A program made the translations under genes and the position numbers. The notes under the pieces were generated by a model, which saw only the letters and a list, made by a program, of their open reading frames with translations, had not been told where the DNA came from and ran no database searches. From Edolisoma coerulescens (taxonomy: Eukaryota > Chordata > Aves > Passeriformes > Campephagidae), in contig VWZW01000843.1 in the NCBI GenBank assembly GCA_013397115.1, forward strand, positions 1-64,000: DNA of 64,000 nucleotides. Reading direction: 5' to 3'. Positions 12,081 to 24,470 of this stretch are shown piece by piece. The stretch's first letter is position 1. Every line of letters begins with the position of its first letter.

Positions 12081-15000
12081 CACTATGAAATAGAAACTTC
12101 AGAATTTAATTTCCTGATATTCCTGAAGGAGTTTTCAGTGACTTGGTTAAGAATGGGCATAACGGTTCATGCCGTATTATTCCCTTCCTAAAATGAGAGA
12201 ATCAAACACAGGTAATGTAATAAAATAGAAGGATGACTATAGAAAAGCCCTTTAAACTCATTCTTCAGGCTGGTCTCTCATCTGTCCCCCACCACAGATG
12301 TATAAAAGAGGGTTGAAATGATCAAAACAGTGGCACTGGTTGTTGGGATGACTGAGATCTCCAGGAGCACAGATTGAAGGATTTTACAGTCAAGAGCTGA
12401 CAGGTCGGGAGAGATTAAATTGTCAGTTCAGCAAATACACAAAGAAAAAACAGAGCACCTAGCTATTAGGCCAATTACTCAAATGCTCAGTCTAAAACTA
12501 TCTTGCAGCAGGATTCATTTCTACTGGATGTTCTCAGGGTGGTACCTTGCCTAGAGCAAGAAACAGTAGAACATATCTACAAAGAAACCCTCATAGCAGT
12601 GATTACCAAACAATATCAGTTTGACTACAGCTCTAAGTATGTGCTCTGGCTTTACTCAGAGGTGCAAGGAGCAAGTGTCTTGCATTCAACAGCTGCTACA
12701 GACAGTGTCCTACCAGTGGCAAAGGAACCACCAGCAGAGGAACCACCAGGTGTCATTCTGTCTAGGGCTCCAAGCTAAGAAGGGAGGAAAGCTCCATGAC
12801 AAAGAAAATAAAAATTTGATGGGAAGTGCTTCTTTCCAGAGATAAAACTGATTGCTAAGTAGAAGGAACAATGTACAACTGCAAAAAGGATTCCAAACTA
12901 AAGCACACTATTTCTTATGAGCATTGTCTTGCAGCAGCTGAAAGGTAACATAAATTTAGTACCTCTGACAAGGCTGGACTTTAATCAATGCCCAAAACAC
13001 AGGACTTTTGTCTCTGGTGCTCTCTGTCTGGCTAGCAGACAGGAGCACAGACATCTCATGGGCCAAGTACTGCCCTGAACTTCCATTAGATCTAGGGCCA
13101 TACTATTTTTTTCTTGTTATAACTGAGCAACATTAAGGTATGTTTTGCCATCTGGCCTGGAAAGGCTTTCAGAGAACTTTTTTGTCTCCTAACTAAAAAA
13201 AAGCACTATTTCCTGCTTCCTAACTCCTTTCATAATAATTATCCTTACCTTAAAACTGCTTGAAAACAGAAGGGCTGGTAATTAAATAGAAGCATAGGAA
13301 TCAGGTTGCATTTTGTTGCTCTCTCATGTAAGTGAAAATACTCCTTAAAAAAAAAGAAGGAAGTAGAGAGCAACATCATTCTACTTTATTAAGACATTAG
13401 GTTGCAGAGCTCCAAGGGATGATAAAGTCAGACTGAGTGGTGTCCACAGTCTAGAAGTCAGGTGTTTATTCTGTTTTTAACTACCAGAACGAAGCCAGAA
13501 GGGCCTAGCTGACCTTTTTCCTGGAAATCCCTGAAGGCATCAATATGGTGTAGCATAACTTTGCCTGGTTTTGCTGGACTCTGCACCTGCATAAGGAGCA
13601 GGGCATGAGAAAAAGGCCTATGGGCAATGTGTTTCTGTACCCCACCTATCCAGTCTCTGCTGGAGACTTTTCTAGCCATCAGGCCATATATGGGTGGAAT
13701 TCAATTAAAGCTTTCTTTCTTTCTATTTTTTTTTCCTTTAGAAAATCTAGCTATGTGGAGATTATCATCTGATAAATGTCTCAGGTTAGCCTTTCTGAAG
13801 ACAAAAGCTGGCCTGCAAAATACAGTTATTCCTCCATGAGATATTTTAAAGTAGTCAGCCTGTTCTCTCCTGCAGCAGGACTCTGCAGTGCACATTTTTG
13901 CAGGGGAGCTGGGCTCACAGCTGGGAGCACCTGCCAGCTGTGAGGTGCCTCACACCAAGTGGCCTCACCTCCAGTCTGAGTGCTCAACACCGCAGCGGCA
14001 TTTCCCTCGCTAGAAAACACAGGCCTCTCAGAACACAGCCATCTGTGAAGATGCCTACTGATCATATGAGACCAAAATAAAGCCTGGGAACGTAACTAGG
14101 CTGAAAAAGCGTTGCCTCTAGAAGAACTCCATCTTTCTGCATGCTGCTTCCCCATGCAGTGAACACAAACATCTCCTAACAGATCTTCTAGCGCAGTAAG
14201 CCTTAATTTTGGACCACTCCAAACCCAGTAATATGTATGTAAGCCACTCACAGCCGTATCATTTTTAATAAACCATTTATTAGCTAAACATGGGCTGATA
14301 ACAAAGACATCTATACTGAGAAGGATCCCTCCTTTGAACTGGAATTTGCACAGTTCAAAATCCCGTTCCTTCAATCGTCGGATTAATGTCTGTGTTATCT
14401 GTCTGTGAATACAGTTCTACTTTGTCCCCATTGTAACAAGAGCCTGTACACCCAGGATGTACATGTTTGTTTTTGTAGGAGGATTGTATTGAAGGCAAGC
14501 ACGGCTTGGCTTGGGGAGGGAAATGCTGCATAATATTTGTATTACCATTAAAAAGCCCCCATGCTGGGTATTAGGCATTACTTCTCTCATAGTTGGCATG
14601 CTGTAATAGGTTCTGAATGCTGTAATACCCCTTTGAAATATTGCTGGAAGTAAAACCATGCAGAGAAATGGAGAAAAAAAATCCGTCTTGCACGTTAACC
14701 TATTCTCGAACCGCTTCTCACACTTCTCTTTAATTTAGGCATGGTGCTTATATAAATTTGGAAATATGCCTATGCCTTATCTGGTTTGTAACTTAGCAAC
14801 CTTTAATCTGGGTTTCTTCCTGCTCCTTATAAAGCAGTTGATAAATCTAGTCAAGCACTTACAGTATACTTGGTAGAGAGAGTGTAAGGGCTTCATCAAA
14901 TACATAAGTAATACCCAAAGCTCCGTTCATTTTGCTGACATTTACCTTTACGCATAAAGACAAGCACAAAACCACCCACTGCTCAAAGTCACATACAATC

Positions 15001-16908
15001 AGATTGAGTGGCTGTACATTGCGCAAAACACTTGCTAGAGGGAAGGCTGTGATTTGCAGACTGAAGAAGTTTCATAGAGCATTATTTGTCTGCAATAGGA
15101 TGATTTTTAATTTAATCACTTAGTTAATTTGCTATCTCTGTATTTGAAGAGGGAGTTAGCTAGATGAAAAATGGAAAAGAAGCACCAAAATGGGAAAGAT
15201 TATCTTGATGCAGTATATTTTTTACAATTAGTTGACCCCACTGAAGACAATGAAGCACTGTTGGGTTCAATCCTATTCACAAGGCGAACATATTACAGAA
15301 AAGAAGACCTGAGCTCTGAATGACATAGTCATGAGTACTTGGAGTATTTATTAGAGCATTGCACCTTACCAAAACATGTTTTGGCTGTGGGATTCCTGGG
15401 GGATGCCCTACAAGCTTCTCTCTGTTTTCCTTGCACATTAATGCAGCTACATCCTCCCAGAATTGCATCTTGATGCTATGCGTTTCATGAATGACAGAGA
15501 GACATGTCCAAAGGGCAGAGCTACAGGCTCAGAGTTGGAGACTGCCTCACAGATCACGATTTTTCAGACACTTAATTACACTGCTGCATTTGAATCTTCT
15601 GTTCTGAACAGTGTGGGTATTTCTCAAGATATCTTGGTACTCTTTTTCATCTCCAAAGTAAGCCTGGAGGTAGGATGAGCTCCACGAGACCAATGCTTAA
15701 AGAACAATAGCAAAGGGATTGCTGTTTTGCAGGCTTCAGTTGTAGGGGTTTGTTTCACGGGAAGTGAGAGGGGAATTTTATCGATGCTGCCAAATAAGCC
15801 CTTTGTTATAAAGATAGTGAAAGCTACAGACAAAATGCATCTGTCCAATAGCCCAAAACATATAGCAAAGGTCGATCCATGAGAAGGGGATTTTATGAAA
15901 GTGTCTGAAAGACATGAGTCATATTCATTCAGGATTTTTACAGTCTTTTCAGTGGACTTTATTTCAGAAAAGGAGCCAGGTGCATGATGGTTTGGCGATA
16001 GGATGGTACAAAAAGAGGTACTTCTATCCACCATATGGGAAGAGGGGAAAGGGAGAGGGTAACCATATGATCCATGTCATTAGCAGACCGAAAAAGTTTG
16101 TTTAGCCCTGATAATTAATGACACCCCACCTCAACTTTCTACTGAGAGTCCGAGTGATCCCAAAAGCAGGTTGGGTTTGCCGATCTGCTTTTTTTATCAC
16201 ACTGGTTACTATGACTACTGAAGAAAGGTAACATTTTAGTACTATTCCCCTGAACCTTGTGAGTATCCATTGCACGGGCTTGTGAACCTCATTACTCTAC
16301 AGTGAAAGGAAGCATCTTCCTCCTACTTGATTTTTTTTCATGGCCGGAAGAAGATTCCTTCACATGGTTTCAGTGTTCCCAGCACAAAATATAAAGGTCT
16401 GTGTAGATGGAACTTGCATTTTTATTTTAAACATCAAATTAACTTCTTCACAAGGAAAAAAGTGGTCTGCAGTGCAGTGACATGATTTCCTCTGACAACA
16501 CTGCCAGTTCATGTAGGAGTAACACCAAGGAGACATGCTGGAATTAGAAAATACAGGCAAGCAACAGCCAAGAACCACATGAGAGCACAGCTTGGTGATA
16601 GCTGCCAGTTGCATGTTCAAGTTAGCAGATGTCTGTGGGGCTTCTGAGTTTTAACATCTCCATTGGTTTGCCCAGACATATCATGCCTTTCTTGTCAGGG
16701 TTTGTGTGTTCTTTTCTCCCTCCCATGGGCTTTTATGCAGTGGTGCCCTTTCAAAATTTGACTATGGTAAGTTAGATAAATAGACATTTCTTCTTCATAT
16801 TTGCAATAGCCATGTGCTTCTTGCATTTACGACATAAAATATAAAGTTTTGGATTTTATGCCCTGCAATAATAATTTCCAATCTCACGTCTAGCCTTTAT
16901 ATAAAAAA
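12081..16908. other. Unique non-coding DNA, no gene recognised
   Basis: No exon, RNA gene or repeat family was recognised. A 12 bp motif AGGAACCACCAG is directly repeated with 15 bp period at 12723-12749. A 136-codon ATG frame on the minus strand (15624-16034) includes a hydrophobic stretch around its middle but matches no family known to me and is probably a chance frame. A T/C-rich tract lies at 13711-13740. Confidence 0.6.
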
Positions 16909-17489
16909 TGTGGCTTGTATCAGCAATAGTGTGGCCAGCAGGATGAGATCCCTGATTGTAACCCTGTACTCAGCACTGGCCACACCTCAGATCCTGTGTC
17001 CAGTTCTGGGCCCTTCACTACAAGAAAGACACTGAGGTGCTGAAGGGTGTCCAGAGAAGGGCAACAGAGCTGGTGAAGGGTCTGGAGCACAATTCCTTGG
17101 CTAAGGAAGGTTGTTTAGCCTGGAGAAAGGGAGGCTCCAGGAGACCTCGTGGTTCTCTACAACCACCTGAAAGGAGGTTGTAGCCAGATGGGAGTTGGTC
17201 TCTTCTCCCAGTTAGCAAGCAAAGGAACCAGAGGAAATGGCCTCAGGTTGTGCCAGGGGAGGTTTAGATTGGATATAAGGAAAAAATTTCTTCATGGAAA
17301 GGGCTGTCAAGCATTGGAACAGGCTTCCCAGGGCAGTGATGGAATCACTATCCCTGGAGGTGTTTAAAAGGTGTGTATAGGTGGCACCTGGGGACTTGGT
17401 TTAGTGGTGGACTTGGCAGTGCTGGGTTAGTGGTTGGACTCAATGATCTTTGAAGTTTTTTCCAACCCAAACGACTCCATGATTCATAG
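16909..17489 (+). mobile_element. CR1 LINE, 3' third of ORF2 plus 3' UTR
   Basis: About 580 bp of CR1 in plus orientation. It opens in the ORF2 C-terminal region (ATGTGGCTTGTATCAGCAAT, then the part encoding 'TTCTGGGCCCTTCACTACAA') and continues through the frame at 17149-17367. That frame carries CR1 C-terminal signatures such as NHLKGGC, LFSQ and [19 protein letters not shown]. The reading frame then shifts within the CATTGGAACAGGCTTCCCA segment. The 3' UTR runs through GTGGTGGACTTGGCAGTG and ends at a degraded GATTCATAG tail. The reverse transcriptase core and endonuclease are absent through 5' truncation, so the copy is dead. The good match suggests it is younger than the relic near 24 kb. 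Confidence 0.94.
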
Positions 17490-17635
17490 CTGGCTAATAA
17501 AGAGGGAGGTGAAATTCCCCAGAACACAGTCCAGTGCCCAAATTATCTAATGTCTAAAAGGAGATACTGTGAATACTCTGCTCCCACTGGAAGAACAAGT
17601 AGAAGGGCTGATGTCAGACAGCAGAAGAGAGACTA

Positions 17636-17676
17636 AGCTGAGCTGAGCTGAGCTGAGCTGAGCTGAGCTGGGCTGA
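17636..17676 (+). repeat. (AGCTG)n pentanucleotide microsatellite
   Basis: About eight tandem AGCTG units, the last interrupted by GGCTG, begin 147 bp after the CR1 copy ends. On the minus strand it reads as a short serine/alanine/glutamine/leucine repeat frame, which is a by-product of the simple repeat. The unit resembles the pentamer of immunoglobulin switch regions, but the array is only ~40 bp and no immunoglobulin sequence is nearby. Confidence 0.9.
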
Positions 17677-18654
17677 GGTTCCAGCCTGGTCTCCAGCCAT
17701 CAAGGCCCACTGCTGCTCTGCCCATGCAGCAGGACTAGGCAGTGCAGCAGGACTATGAAAGGACCAAGGATCACGTTGCTGCAGGCATCCATGCAAACAT
17801 TTTGTAAAGCAATAGGCAAGTTTTTAACATCAATGGAAAAATTTCACAGCTTGCATGTTTCCTAAATAATTACATTTGGTTTGTTCCTTCTTCATTAAGG
17901 GCGTCTATTATATACCCTTCATAAACATACATGAACAAATATATAGCTAAGATTTATCTTAGCTGTGCTTAGATGTGCTTTCAGCCACATATATATGTAC
18001 GTATCTTTTTTCTTTTTCAAATTTCAAAATGAATGGGTATTGAAAAAAAACCTAACCTCTTGAAAATCCAGAAATGTTTGTAAGATTTGTTACTTTCTCC
18101 TCATTTCCTCAGCTAGTTGTGAACATGATGAAGAAAACCTGGTAAACGAATTATTTTTCCTGAACAAAATTGCAATAAAATTATTGCAGTATCTTCAAAC
18201 AATTTTTTTTAATCAGTCCATTCTAGAAGTTTGAAGAACAGCAAAACAATTATTTTTGCTTATCTCTGCTTTTCTAATTGTCACTATGAAGCATCCCTGT
18301 CTGTCAGGGGGTGTGATAGCAGTGTCAACAGAGATTAATGTTCTTCTGCTTCAGCAACACAGCCTCCCAATTCTGCCTCTAAACCAAAAACAGAGGTGAC
18401 GTTGTACATCAGCACCATTGCTTTGTATGCCCGTGGGCCATTCAGATGTACTGGTCTAGCTCACTGAAACGTTTGAATTATTATCCATGTTCACTATTTG
18501 TCTGGAAAAACAGCTGAAATTAATCTTGCTAGTTTTCTTCTAAAAATTCAATGCCTGCAGCAGCTTACCTTACCATGGTATTTGCCAGGAGTTCAATTAG
18601 GGCTAGCACTTGTAAGTTATTTGCTAGGCAGCTGCTTTTTACTCAGACACCAGG

Positions 18655-19060
18655 AGACTGCGGGAGGGATGCTCAGCCGGCACACAGTCTGTTCCAGCTC
18701 TTGAAAAACCCTCTTCTCACCAGGGCCCCTTTTGGCCACCGAGGCCCAGAGCCCGCAGGTATTTGAGATCAGCGGGACTGCTGGGAAAGCCTATGTTGGA
18801 AAGCTTGGGCTTCAGTCAGCTGCAGTTTGTCGGCGCTGCAGGTCGCTGGCTGCGTTCCTCCAGGCACAGCCACGGCCGTGGCTCTCGCCAGAGCCAGGCT
18901 GGCGGTGCTGCAGCCGGAGCCAGCCCTGCCTGAAGATGAGCTGGAACACCACCTGCACTCAGTGGCGGCTCCAGCCCCCACCCTCGCCCGGGCCCATCTG
19001 CTCCTGCGGCAACCCAGCGCTAACATCTCTTTCTCCTGTATCGAGCAAGTAACTGGGCTC
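18655..19060. promoter_or_regulatory. GC-rich, CpG-enriched patch (weak CpG island candidate)
   Basis: By eye this ~400 bp stretch carries about 20 CpG dinucleotides, while its neighbours carry very few, and it is clearly richer in G+C. The densest part is around 18830-18910 and 18960-19010. Open frames appear on both strands (18732-19052 plus, 18769-19173 minus), as expected when stop codons are rare in GC-rich DNA. A donor-like CAG/GTATTT occurs near 18757. It could be a small orphan CpG island, a promoter or first exon of a non-coding RNA, or an old GC-rich repeat. No TATA box or initiator was identified. Confidence 0.3.
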
Positions 19061-22000
19061 TTTCCCCTCCAGCTTGGTGTAATCCCCAGTGATAGCCCTG
19101 CTGCAGGGATGGCCTCCTGACACCCACTGGGGAACACAAATGTTCTCTTTTGTCTCCTCTTTGCTTTCAACATCCGACCAAATGCAGCGGCTCAGAGCTA
19201 GCAAGGTGGGGATGGGGATGAGGGAACAGGCTGAGTAAGGATCCTGTGAGGTCCTCAGATGCTCTGATTTAAACTAAAGGACTGGGGAGAGAGTGTGGAA
19301 AAATACTGCTGACATACACACATATTTTGTGGGAAGCTGAGTCTTTCCCATGCTGCCTAAAGTTACAAGTAACTTCCGCAGAGTTCGTTTTGCTCTGCCT
19401 TCACTTTACATTCTGCCTCTCGACCAACGCGCTGAAGTTGCTATTCTGGTGTATCACAGTTGCTACTTGGGTGAGCCTGAGCAACTGTTGTACCTTGAAG
19501 GATCCTTTTGGCTCAGAGCTCTTAGAGCTCAGGTGTCTGAGGTCTTCGGGCTGTGATGGAGCAGCAGAGCAAAGGTTCTGTCTCCACGCACTAGGGGCAG
19601 ACAAGTATCAAAGCACATGGCCCTGATGCATGGAGACAGTGACCCTGGAAAGAGAAAATAGCCAAAGCTAGGTGAGAGTTGAAGGATAGATGGACTTAGG
19701 GTGCCTTAGCCCAGTTGCCTGACTCTGTGTTTGGCTGTGGTTGTGATGTTTTGGTCGCCCTCACTGTACTGGTAGGATTGGCATTTGCTTAGACTTGAGG
19801 ATCTGAGCTCTCTGGGGACAGCAGTTTCCATCAGCTGCTCATTAGTGTTTGTGCTGAGTTAGCACAGCTTGTGGAGCCTTTCTGAGCTCCAATGGGGGCA
19901 AATGAAAAGCTTTGTTGCATTTAGGAGATTTTTCTGAATAGCTCTTTGTCATCTTCTTGTTAGTGTGTGGCTATCTCGGCAGGGAGAGGATGTATTTTAC
20001 CAATGGGTCTGAGAAAATCCCTGATATTCTGCATTCTTGGGAACTGTCACTATTCAAAATCTGTGCTGCTCCAGCCCTTGTAAGAGATGTCTAGAGACAG
20101 ATGGAAGAAAAGAGAGAGCGAGAGCAGAGAGGGAGGAAGATATATAAGGAAAACATGATGGCGTAATACAAAGGGGTTTTTGTCTACCTGTTAGCACAGT
20201 GATCACGTGCATCACCACCCCAAAAGAGAGGTGGTAAAACCTCTACCGTACTGTACAAGATTCCTGTATGCTTCTCTGCAAACTCCGAGGCAGGTGAGCT
20301 GGAGGAGCAGTGCCAATCACTGACAAGGTTAGGCTTTTATTCCCCCTATAAATACTGCATCTCTCTATCCAGCTCCTCCAGCAAGCTGTTGAGACAAGAT
20401 GCTCTGAATAGCTTCCTGGAAATGCCTACTGATGGGATCTGGGGGCTATGCCTATTCTAGCAAACAAAGCAGGGTGACAGACAGAGCATTGGCTTGCGAT
20501 CATCCTCCTATTTAACTGAGTAGATAGAGTAACACATTACCCAGCATGGATTTGACCCATGCCAAGTGGTAGTTTCCTGGACAACCCCCAAGCACAGTTT
20601 GTGTGATACACAGGCCAGGATCTGTTTCCAGAAGACAGAATAGGTGTAGTCACTCTGCCCAGGAGGAAGGAGGAAAGCAACTTCTGCTACAGAAGTACAG
20701 CTCAGAGCTTGCCACTTCCCTTCAGGGAACAAAGAACAGACACTCTACCTAATTTACTAAAATTTATGTACCCAGGGACACCTCAAGCCAGATTGTAGAC
20801 TTTTTTTTTAGTTAATATAAGTTGAATGGCACAATTCTGACCAAAACAAAAAAACCTAACCTCAGCATAAAGATGTGAAAAAGCTCTTTAAATATTCTAC
20901 AATACTTTTTCTATACTTAACAGGGCTCGTCTTTGAAATCCCAGAGTTCAAAGCCAAAGGAAATTCTCCTGAGAAGCTGGACACTCCCAGTGTGAGGACA
21001 TCAGAAGACAAATTTCTGAGTTTCTACATTTCTAGGATGATAGGACTGGGCTTGGCCAGCACTGAGACAAGGACAGGTAGGGAGGGTTAAAAGCTCATGA
21101 GAAGAACAGTCAGAAGAGGAAGATTTCTTTCACAGAAAGAGAAAAAAGCAATCAAAACGAAAGATTTGCAGATGCTTAAGAGTTGTCTCAGGAAGTACAT
21201 TAGTATGTTGATTGAGATGTCAAGTATCTAACAAACTGCACAGGAATATGCAGCTCTATGCATGGATTTTATTTCCACATATGGTTTAGATGTCCTATGG
21301 GGAAATTTAAACAAAATCTAAAGCTTCTAACAAATCCCTTTTGGTCTGGATTTGGTTTACTCTGCTTTGTTGTAAATGCAACTGGCTGATTTTTGCATAA
21401 ATGTACATGTTAGTCTCTCACACGATTCTCATTGGCAATAAAACTGCCGTCTTTAAGTTATGGCATTTTAAAGCAAATTTCTTTGAATTACCTCAATTCG
21501 CATAATTTTGATATCTCCTTGGTGGCCCCTGATACATCTGAGGAGAAAGCAGAACTGAAGCATTATTATTGATTTAAGGCCTTGTAATTGTGCAAGCTTT
21601 TGCCATCCCCAGCCTGTGTGTGCTACCTTGTGCTCACAGCTTCAGTAAACTCAGAACTCAATTCAGTGTAGTTAATATGTCCTGGATAATATCTCCGGTT
21701 ACAAACATCAATCCTAAGTTGATCCCAATGGTAACTACAAATACACTTGGGAAAAAAACTTCTCTTAGCGTTCTATCTTGCATACGAGCTGTAGTGCCCC
21801 ACGCCTGATGTCAAGGGTTTGCTATTCCTCTGTATTTGGTCCCTTTTCTGTAATAGCAGCAATGGTGGGACAATAGCCTGTGGCACAGCCTGCCCTTTCC
21901 TACGTGGCATTTATCATTCACTGAACCCATCTGTGCACATGGTGGGGCTCTGTGTCCCCTGGTCCCCAGAGTAAGTTTGCCACCAGCTCTCAGGGTCCAG

Positions 22001-23499
22001 CTAAGAAACTGGAAAAATTAGACTGTGCTAAGGCCTGTGTCACTAAGACTAAACTGCAGTGTCTTTTCCGGGCTTTTTATTTTGGAATCTACTAATATTT
22101 CTAAACATTTATAATATCCAAGGGGCGTATTAGAAGATCAACTAGACTCTGGCATGTAAAGCCAAATGTATTAAATTACACACTACTTAATAGAAAGAGT
22201 ATTTTTGTTTGAGATATCCTCTGCCAGTCTATCAGCCACCAATTATTATGCAAGTATTCTTTCAAATGTCATTTTCTGGCTTTTCCTATACAAACAACGT
22301 CATACACTACAATATATCATGAAGTATCAGCAACAACTAGGGCTTGCACAGCACCAAAATCTGTTCCACTTTACCTATGAGGCAAATAGTCTCTTTCTAG
22401 ACAGTGAAATCAGTAATGTTACTGATTTGTCTATCAAAAAGTACAGGACTTGGGGATAAAACCATATTACATGTGAACGAAACCATGTCAGTCAGTGTAG
22501 ATGCAAGGGGTTATGATCATTTACTTGCTGCAGGCTAACAGCTGCAGTGTTCACCAGCAGTACATACTCTTGCTTCTTTGAGAACACCACTTTCCTAAAG
22601 CTGAAAAAAAAATCAAGCAAAAGCAAGTAGGAGAGAGTCTGTTGACATCAGCTTCAGGATAGTGACAAGCAGTGAATGTATGTGTGGTATCACTAAAGTA
22701 AGTTTGGGTTTTTCTGTTGGCATTTGCCCTTCTTGGATGAGTTTTCACACCAAACAGAGATCCAAACCAACGTGACCATTCTGCCATAGCCATGGTAGCC
22801 AGCCATCCCAGTGAGAGCGCAGGGCGATACCTGCTGCAGCCCTGGCAGGTCAGGACAGCGGGCTGCCACAGGTGGAATGGCTGCCCATGCCATAATGGTG
22901 TTATTTCCAAGGGGAAGGGTCTCCAAACACGCAGGCACGGTCTGCTTTTGGGGTAAAGGGAAGAGGAGCCTGTCAGAAACGCAGCTGTTAAGTTGGTACC
23001 ACCTGGAAGTCTGTTCTCCCCTTTCATATGGGGCTGGAAGAAGGAGCCAGCTTCTCCAGGGAATCATTCCAGATCTTATCCCACTTCTGCCTCTCCTTCA
23101 GCAGCAGCAGCAGAAGCAGCTCCACACCACATTCAGTCTGCCTGTTCTGCTGCAAAGCCTTGAGGAAACTCAACACTGGAACCACAGGGACAGAGCTGAC
23201 CACAGCCGATGAACCCAAAAGACACCATCTTAGGGAGGCCAGTTCTGTACTCTGGTGGATATTCTCTCTATTTCAGGTCAGGAGAAAGCAAATTCTGCAG
23301 AAAGTAGAGCAGCAACTCCTAATCATCCATATCTGTGCAAAGGCTCCTCAGAGGAGAAATGCCTCCCTTCATTAAATGAGAAAGGAAGGTAGAAATACTA
23401 CTAAACCCAAAATGATTCTGATAGTAATGGGCAGAAATAAAGAAATGTGGAAATACAAGTAATTACTAAGGATAGAAGAGACGCCATTGGTCATCCAGG

Positions 23500-24470
23500 G
23501 TAAGGCTAACCAGACGGAGTTATTAACATACATCAGGAGCAAATGAAATTAAATCCCATTAACAGCTTGGACCTGCTATTAGACAAGGTTGGCAGGATTA
23601 TTGATCACAAAGGACAAAAGGCAGAAGCACTCAAGCAGTGGTTCCCCCAGGTGCTGAGAAGCTGAGGTACCAACAGCCAGAGTCAGCCGCGGGGGTCTGG
23701 AACAGCAGAGAGAACACCTTCCCACACATCTCGTTCAGACAATTCTAACTTTGCAAGACTAGCTAAGTTGCATTTATAAGAAATAACAATTGTGGTCAAG
23801 GAACTATCTGAATTATTAATGCTAATAAATCCTAGAATGATAAAAAAAATCCAACCTGCAAGGTTACAAACAAGCTTAGATTGACATTGGTGTCTAATAA
23901 AATCCAGGAAAGGCTGGCAGGGACAACAATCACCAAGGAGTCAAAAGAACAGGTGATTCAATCAATATTGTTGGTTTTTTTAAAATTTTTATAATCTACC
24001 TCAAAAGTTTTGTGACATTACTGATTTGATTCAGTTACCCAACTTTTTTAAGTAATTAGAGCAAGTCCTTCATAACATTCTCAGAAAAATTAGCTGCACA
24101 AGAAAATCAATACAGACTCATTTTAAAAAGATTAAGGATTGCTCAGTTGGTAGATCTCAGTAAGAGATGCAATGGCTGGGGTTTTTTTGAGCAGAAGCCT
24201 CCAGGGAGCTGCTCTCATCCCATTCAACGATCTTGAAGAAAATATTAAATCATTGCTGATAGAATTTGTAGCAAATAAAAAGAAAATAATGAAGAGAGAA
24301 GAGATGATGGACATAGGTCAGGGTCACTTGGAAAGGGGGTTCCATTTGAATGCATGTTTTAACACAACCAAATGTAAGGTCATTTTTCAGGAGAAAACAA
24401 ATCCCATTTATAAATGGGGGCAGAGAATATCAGAGGAAGCAGTGGCTTTTAGAAGGATTTAGTAGCCGTA
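23500..24470 (+). mobile_element. Degraded CR1/L2-clade LINE ORF2 relic
   Basis: Conceptual translation in several frames gives, in the correct order, two parts of a CR1-type ORF2. First (about 23520-23640) comes a linker-like segment with YIRSK, LLLDKVGRIIDHKG and KAEALKQWF, comparable to the 'LL...G.lvt.d.eKAE.LN.FF' region of CR1. Then (24172-24462) comes a reverse transcriptase segment with FNDLEENIKSLLIEFVA followed by FNTTKCKVIFQEKTNPIYK, comparable to 'INDL...LIKFADDT' and 'FN..KCKVLH...NP'. The catalytic FADD position appears to read FVAN, so the enzyme is dead. Frames shift between the parts and no 3' tail was found. The divergence suggests an older family than the other CR1 copies here. 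The boundaries are approximate. Confidence 0.5.

Larger units (their letters stand above)
17490..23499. other. Unique non-coding DNA with a GC-rich patch
   Basis: No gene was recognised. The interval contains the AGCTG microsatellite, the CpG-enriched patch at 18655-19060 and a purine-rich run around 20106-20145. It also has the longest ATG frame without known homology in the window, 158 codons at 22551-23027 on the minus strand. That frame has no domain and overlaps 124- and 133-codon frames in other frames, which points to locally low stop-codon density rather than coding. A short CAG-rich run lies near 23100. Confidence 0.6.

Noticed and set aside
15624..16034. 136-codon minus-strand frame with a hydrophobic stretch
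   Set aside because: The hydrophobic part resembles a membrane segment only by composition. There are no family motifs and no supporting splice or promoter context.
17636..17676. Immunoglobulin switch-like AGCTG repeat
   Set aside because: Switch regions span kilobases and lie beside constant-region exons. This is a 40 bp microsatellite with no immunoglobulin sequence in the window.
22551..23027. 158-codon ATG frame on the minus strand
   Set aside because: No domain, signal or repeat pattern was recognised, and it overlaps comparably long frames on both strands. A frame of this length is not surprising by chance in 64 kb read in six frames.
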